This document shows, in pieces, positions 61,126-64,000 of a stretch of 64,000 bases of DNA. The position numbers and the translations under genes were made by a program. Within the stretch, counting starts at the first letter, position 1. Each line of letters starts with the position of its first letter. Source of the DNA: Pararheinheimera marina (GTDB lineage Bacteria; Pseudomonadota; Gammaproteobacteria; Enterobacterales; Alteromonadaceae); assembly GCF_042654345.1 (NCBI RefSeq), contig NZ_JBHSGB010000002.1:165105-229104 (forward strand). Reading direction: 5' to 3'. Below the pieces are notes generated by a model. That model worked only from the letters and a program-made list of their open reading frames with translations, ran no database searches and was not told the origin of the DNA.

Positions 61126-61204
61126 AGTCCGTGCCTTCAGTTTACGGCGACGACCAACAACCACCCATTCAGTTAACAATAAATTTACTCAACAAAGCGT
61201 CATT

Positions 61205-61232
61205 CTGCAAAAAAACTGAGGCTATTTTGCAG
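61205..61232. repeat. 8-bp inverted repeat upstream of the bacteriocin cluster
   Basis: CTGCAAAA (61205-61212) and TTTTGCAG (61225-61232) with a 12-nt spacer lie in the gap before the HlyD gene. It may terminate the small upstream gene or serve as an operator. Confidence 0.45.
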
Positions 61233-61274
61233 GCAAAAAACCTAAGGCGCTTATTTAGTGAGGAATTTAATACT

Positions 61275-61565
61275 TCAAGATAAATATAGCGCTAACCCCA
61301 GGCAACCAAGCGCAGCACCAATCAGCACAGCTGAAAAAGAGTGCCAATACCAAGGCTGCCTGAGAAAAACCGTCAGGTTCAGATTAAGTTCCTCCGGCCT
61401 GAACAACGTCGACAGTAAGGCCAGCAACAAGGCTAAAGAAGAATAAAATCCCGATTGTTCAGCTGAATAGTTCGTCAGACGGTAAGCAGAATGAAGGATC
61501 AGCAACACCAAAAACAACGTCTTTGCCGCACTCAATGGCCATAAAGGTTGAATGTTCTTTTCCAT
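61275..61565 (-). CDS. hypothetical membrane protein upstream of the cluster
   Basis: A 96-residue protein with hydrophobic segments near 16-27, 42-55 and 77-95 (TLFLVLLILHSAY, LALLLALLSTLF, LIGAALGCLGLALYL). Family not recognised. It lies just upstream of the HlyD gene on the same strand, separated by about 150 bp, and could be an immunity protein for the peptides. No clear ribosome binding site data beyond a moderate purine stretch. Confidence 0.5.
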   Translation of the reverse strand: MEKNIQPLWPLSAAKTLFLVLLILHSAYRLTNYSAEQSGFYSSLALLLALLSTLFRPEELNLNLTVFLRQPWYWHSFSAVLIGAALGCLGLALYLS

Positions 61566-61660
61566 GAACCTAAGCTCCTATATTCGGGCTTCAACCTTGA
61601 AACCCTGAATACAGGTATGAGTGGTTAGTCACGGGCTGTCAATAAACCAGCTGTTCCTTC

Positions 61661-63700
61661 TCAGCCATTGCTCTTGTGTTTATTAAACCAATAAGTGATA
61701 TAGGCAGGCTTGGCCATCATATTGCTCGGACGGATGTGAATGCCGTGCGAGGCTCCAGGGATCCGCACCATAGCTGTTTCAACGCCGCGTAACTGCAATG
61801 CCTGATAGAACTGTTCTGTTTCAGAAATTGGAGTCCGGTGGTCCGATTCGCCAGTCATTAACATGGTTGGTGTTTTTACATTGCCAACGTAGCTGATTGG
61901 GGAATGTTTCAGGTAATGTTGCGGGTTTTCCCAGGGCATCGCGGGAAACCAGTACTGACTGAAGTAGTTATACATATCGGCATTCAATACAAAACTAAAC
62001 CAGTTAATCACCGGATTTACTGCCACCGCCGCCTTAAAACGGTTGGTATGGCCGACAATCCAGCTGGTAAGCAAGCCACCCCCACTGCCTCCGGTCACAA
62101 AGAGCTGCTCTGGGTCAATGAAGCCTTTCGCAATAGTGGCATCCACGGTATCCATCAGGTCGTTGTAGTCCTGACTTGGGAAGTTATGATGGATCAGATT
62201 CGCAAACTCCATACCATAACTGGTACTTCCGCGCGGGTTCGAATAAAGCACAACATAACCCTGGGCCGCCATCAGTTGCAGTTCCATTGCAAACACTGGC
62301 CCGTACGCTGTATGTGGTCCACCATGTATTTCTAAAATCAGCGGGTACTTTTTACTGCGGTCAAAGTTTGGCGGAAGAATCAGCCAGCTTTGCAGCTTGC
62401 GTTGGTCGACGGACGACGTCACCCAAAACTCTTCAACGTCGCCGATATCACGTGCCAGCTGTAAATCCTTATTGAGTTCCGTGAGCTGCTTGGTGCTGCC
62501 ATTTCTAAAATAGCCCAACTCGGCTGGCGCTTTAGCCGACATCTTTGTGTAAGCCAAAGCCCCATTACCTGAGACGGAGAAACTCCCTCCGGTATAAGGC
62601 CTGCTGTACGAGCTGCCGCCAAGCTGATCCAGCAGCACCTTGCGCTTACCTGATAAAGGCTGTAACGCTATTTTTCCTTCAGCAGCATCGTCATATTGAA
62701 TATAAAGCTGCTCACTGTCCGCAGCCCAGGCAAAACTGTCGATCGAGCGGTCGAGATCTGCAGTCAGCCCTCTCACTGCACCAGAGGCGAGATTCCGCAC
62801 GTACAATTGATCAGCCTGATGCGCAAGTTTCTTATCGTCGTAACCCAAATAAGCCAGCCATTTACCATCAGGTGACAAGGCTGGGCTATGGTCAGGCCCA
62901 AAACGATCCGTAATTTGTTTCAGCTGTTTTTCGGCCAACGTCAGCTGATAAATTTCACTGTTTTGCGCCTGCGCCCTTTTATCATCCTGGCGATTAGCTG
63001 AAAAATAAAAAGATTTACCATCTGGTTGCCAGCTGATTTTTCCGCCGTGCTCAAACTCGCCCTGAGTTAATTGAATAGGTGTGCCGCCATCAGCGGACAT
63101 CAGATAGAGTTGTCGATAGCCGCTGGCCAAATAACCCCGGCCATCAGCACGGTATTGCATGGTATCAATATAAATGGGCGCTTTTGCCCACCCATTCTGT
63201 TCAGGTTTACCTGGTAACTGCACTGGGTTTACTGCTTTCTTTGGGGTAAACATCGAAAACACCAGCCATTTCCCATCCGGAGACCAACTCAGATCTGAAG
63301 GGGAACCAGGCAAATGACTAATTTGTGCAGTTTGCCCCGTATCCATCCAACGTAAATGGATTTGCGGGCTTCCCGACGCAGCGGAAATATACGCCAGCTT
63401 TTGACCATCTGGCGACCAAAGAGGAGAACTTACATCATCTTTTTCAGCAACCAAAGGGCGTAACTGTCCGTTTTTTGTGTCTGAAAGCCACAATGAGCCA
63501 AGTCGTTTATCCTGAACCTGGTCAAATCGGTTTCGCACAAAAACTACGGCGGAACCATCCGATTTTATTTGCGGCTCGGATACATACTCCAGCTGAAACA
63601 CATCTTCATATTGAAGTGGTTGCCCTGCATGTGCTTCAAAAGATCCCAAAACAGCAAAAGCTGTCGCCAATACACTGTAGTGCAGTTTGTTTTTCATCAT
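61661..63700 (-). CDS. secreted S9 family prolyl oligopeptidase
   Basis: A 679-residue serine peptidase of the S9 (acylaminoacyl-peptidase/DPP) family. Signal peptide about 1-26 (FEAHAGQ). The N-terminal ~400 residues form a seven-bladed propeller with repeated LSWSPDGKWLVF-like units. The catalytic domain has Ser539 in TGGSGGGLL, Asp620 in TGESDHRTP and His652 in PGASHGI. It would cut peptides after Pro or Ala in the periplasm or medium. The frame runs upstream to 63934 across the 5S terminator, so I chose ATG 63700 with GAGGA. Peptide scavenging fits an Alteromonadales lifestyle. Confidence 0.9.
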   Translation of the reverse strand: MMKNKLHYSVLATAFAVLGSFEAHAGQPLQYEDVFQLEYVSEPQIKSDGSAVVFVRNRFDQVQDKRLGSLWLSDTKNGQLRPLVAEKDDVSSPLWSPDGQKLAYISAASGSPQIHLRWMDTGQTAQISHLPGSPSDLSWSPDGKWLVFSMFTPKKAVNPVQLPGKPEQNGWAKAPIYIDTMQYRADGRGYLASGYRQLYLMSADGGTPIQLTQGEFEHGGKISWQPDGKSFYFSANRQDDKRAQAQNSEIYQLTLAEKQLKQITDRFGPDHSPALSPDGKWLAYLGYDDKKLAHQADQLYVRNLASGAVRGLTADLDRSIDSFAWAADSEQLYIQYDDAAEGKIALQPLSGKRKVLLDQLGGSSYSRPYTGGSFSVSGNGALAYTKMSAKAPAELGYFRNGSTKQLTELNKDLQLARDIGDVEEFWVTSSVDQRKLQSWLILPPNFDRSKKYPLILEIHGGPHTAYGPVFAMELQLMAAQGYVVLYSNPRGSTSYGMEFANLIHHNFPSQDYNDLMDTVDATIAKGFIDPEQLFVTGGSGGGLLTSWIVGHTNRFKAAVAVNPVINWFSFVLNADMYNYFSQYWFPAMPWENPQHYLKHSPISYVGNVKTPTMLMTGESDHRTPISETEQFYQALQLRGVETAMVRIPGASHGIHIRPSNMMAKPAYITYWFNKHKSNG

Positions 63701-63892
63701 AATTTTCCTCTGCAATGAACTGAAGATAGTGCTTGGCTTTTCAGTACTTGACCAGAGCAAGTGCGTTTGAAGTCTAAAAATGTCGGATAGTGAGGAGTAA
63801 GAGAGCGCGATAGCCGCTACATTTGCTGCTGTTTTAAGCAAACTGCACATAAAACAACAGTAGCAGCCAAGCTCAAGCATGGTTTTTGAACT

Positions 63893-63924
63893 AAAAAAGC
63901 AAAAGCCCGCTCTTATGAGCGGGC
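63893..63924 (-). terminator. Rho-independent terminator of the rRNA operon
   Basis: GCCCGCTC / GAGCGGGC (63905-63912, 63917-63924) with a TTAT loop, followed on the minus strand by TTTTGCTTTTTT. It lies about 11 bp after the 5S rRNA 3' end. Confidence 0.9.
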
Positions 63925-63935
63925 TTCTTAGCATT

Positions 63936-64000
63936 GGGAGCCTGGCGGTGAACTACTCTCGCATGGCAAGCGCCACACTACCATCGTCGCAGCTGCGTTT
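63936..64000 (-). rRNA. rrf: 5S rRNA, 3' part
   Basis: The reverse complement reads GATGGTAGTGTGG then CCATGCGAGAGTAG and ends CCGCCAGGCTCCC, the conserved 3' part of gammaproteobacterial 5S rRNA (E. coli: GATGGTAGTGTGGGG, CATGCGAGAGTAGGG, CTGCCAGGCAT). The 5' part lies beyond the window. The 3' end was placed by homology to within a few bases. Confidence 0.95.

Noticed and set aside
61258..61446. 62-codon plus-strand frame opposite the small membrane protein gene
   Set aside because: Antisense to a better supported minus-strand gene with hydrophobic segments; no ribosome binding site family match.
63701..63934. 78-codon extension of the S9 peptidase
   Set aside because: Would start within the rRNA terminator; the signal peptide begins at 63700.

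Overview
The window is chromosomal DNA of a gammaproteobacterium. Gene content (uvrA/ssb neighbourhood, srkA-dsbA, ccoG, a TonB-dependent receptor of the large Xanthomonas/Caulobacter type, many peptidases and lipases, DsbD/ScsB) and Gln-rich protein style suggest an aquatic Alteromonadales/Chromatiaceae-type organism such as Rheinheimera or Alishewanella; this is an inference from remembered family features, not from a search. Genes are dense, with many 1-4 bp overlaps. The right edge is the 3' part of a 5S rRNA gene on the minus strand, so an rRNA operon continues beyond the window.

Layout. 1-1860: a lone tyrosine recombinase with gene debris downstream. 1858-5575: LysR regulator divergent from an SDR / NADP-binding oxidoreductase / MFS efflux operon. 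5949-14621: ssb and a YajR-like MFS gene on the minus strand, uvrA (with a LexA-type box) on the plus strand, with a large TonB-dependent receptor gene between them. 14756-20665: an accessory stretch holding a ParDE-type toxin-antitoxin pair, arfA with its non-stop hairpin, a nuclease-helicase fusion with an overlapping XRE regulator, and a Fic protein carrying a perfect 102-bp tandem duplication that doubles its inhibitory helix. 20775-29600: two small regulators/structural proteins, then an envelope-stress module in which an RND pump and adaptor are translationally coupled to an LpxO-like lipid A hydroxylase, divergent from mipA-response regulator-sensor kinase; a tandem GGTAAGG site lies between the two arms. 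29597-38748: amidohydrolase, DUF1993, a large SNF2 helicase, a COG0523 metallochaperone GTPase and a PhoX phosphatase.

38860-42731: a bla-like operon: two BlaI-type palindromes, a BlaI repressor, a membrane protein that joins a BlaR1-type M56 protease to a periplasmic M23 (LytM) endopeptidase domain, a class C-like serine hydrolase, and an esterase. 42827-56312: secreted lipase, YbaN, a beta-propeller protein, a glycosyltransferase, isochorismatase-like hydrolase, redoxin plus DsbD/ScsB, a second LysR/SDR pair, two tandem DsbA paralogues, SrkA and CcoG.

56966-61565: a bacteriocin-type export cluster: a C39 peptidase-ABC transporter, a HlyD adaptor, two 71-residue glycine-rich precursors with double-glycine-type leaders, and two small membrane proteins that could give immunity. 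61661-63700: a secreted S9 prolyl oligopeptidase. The most promising undescribed systems are the two-peptide bacteriocin cluster, the BlaI / M56-M23 / serine hydrolase operon, the RND-LpxO-MipA-two-component module, and the Fic gene with a doubled inhibitory motif.
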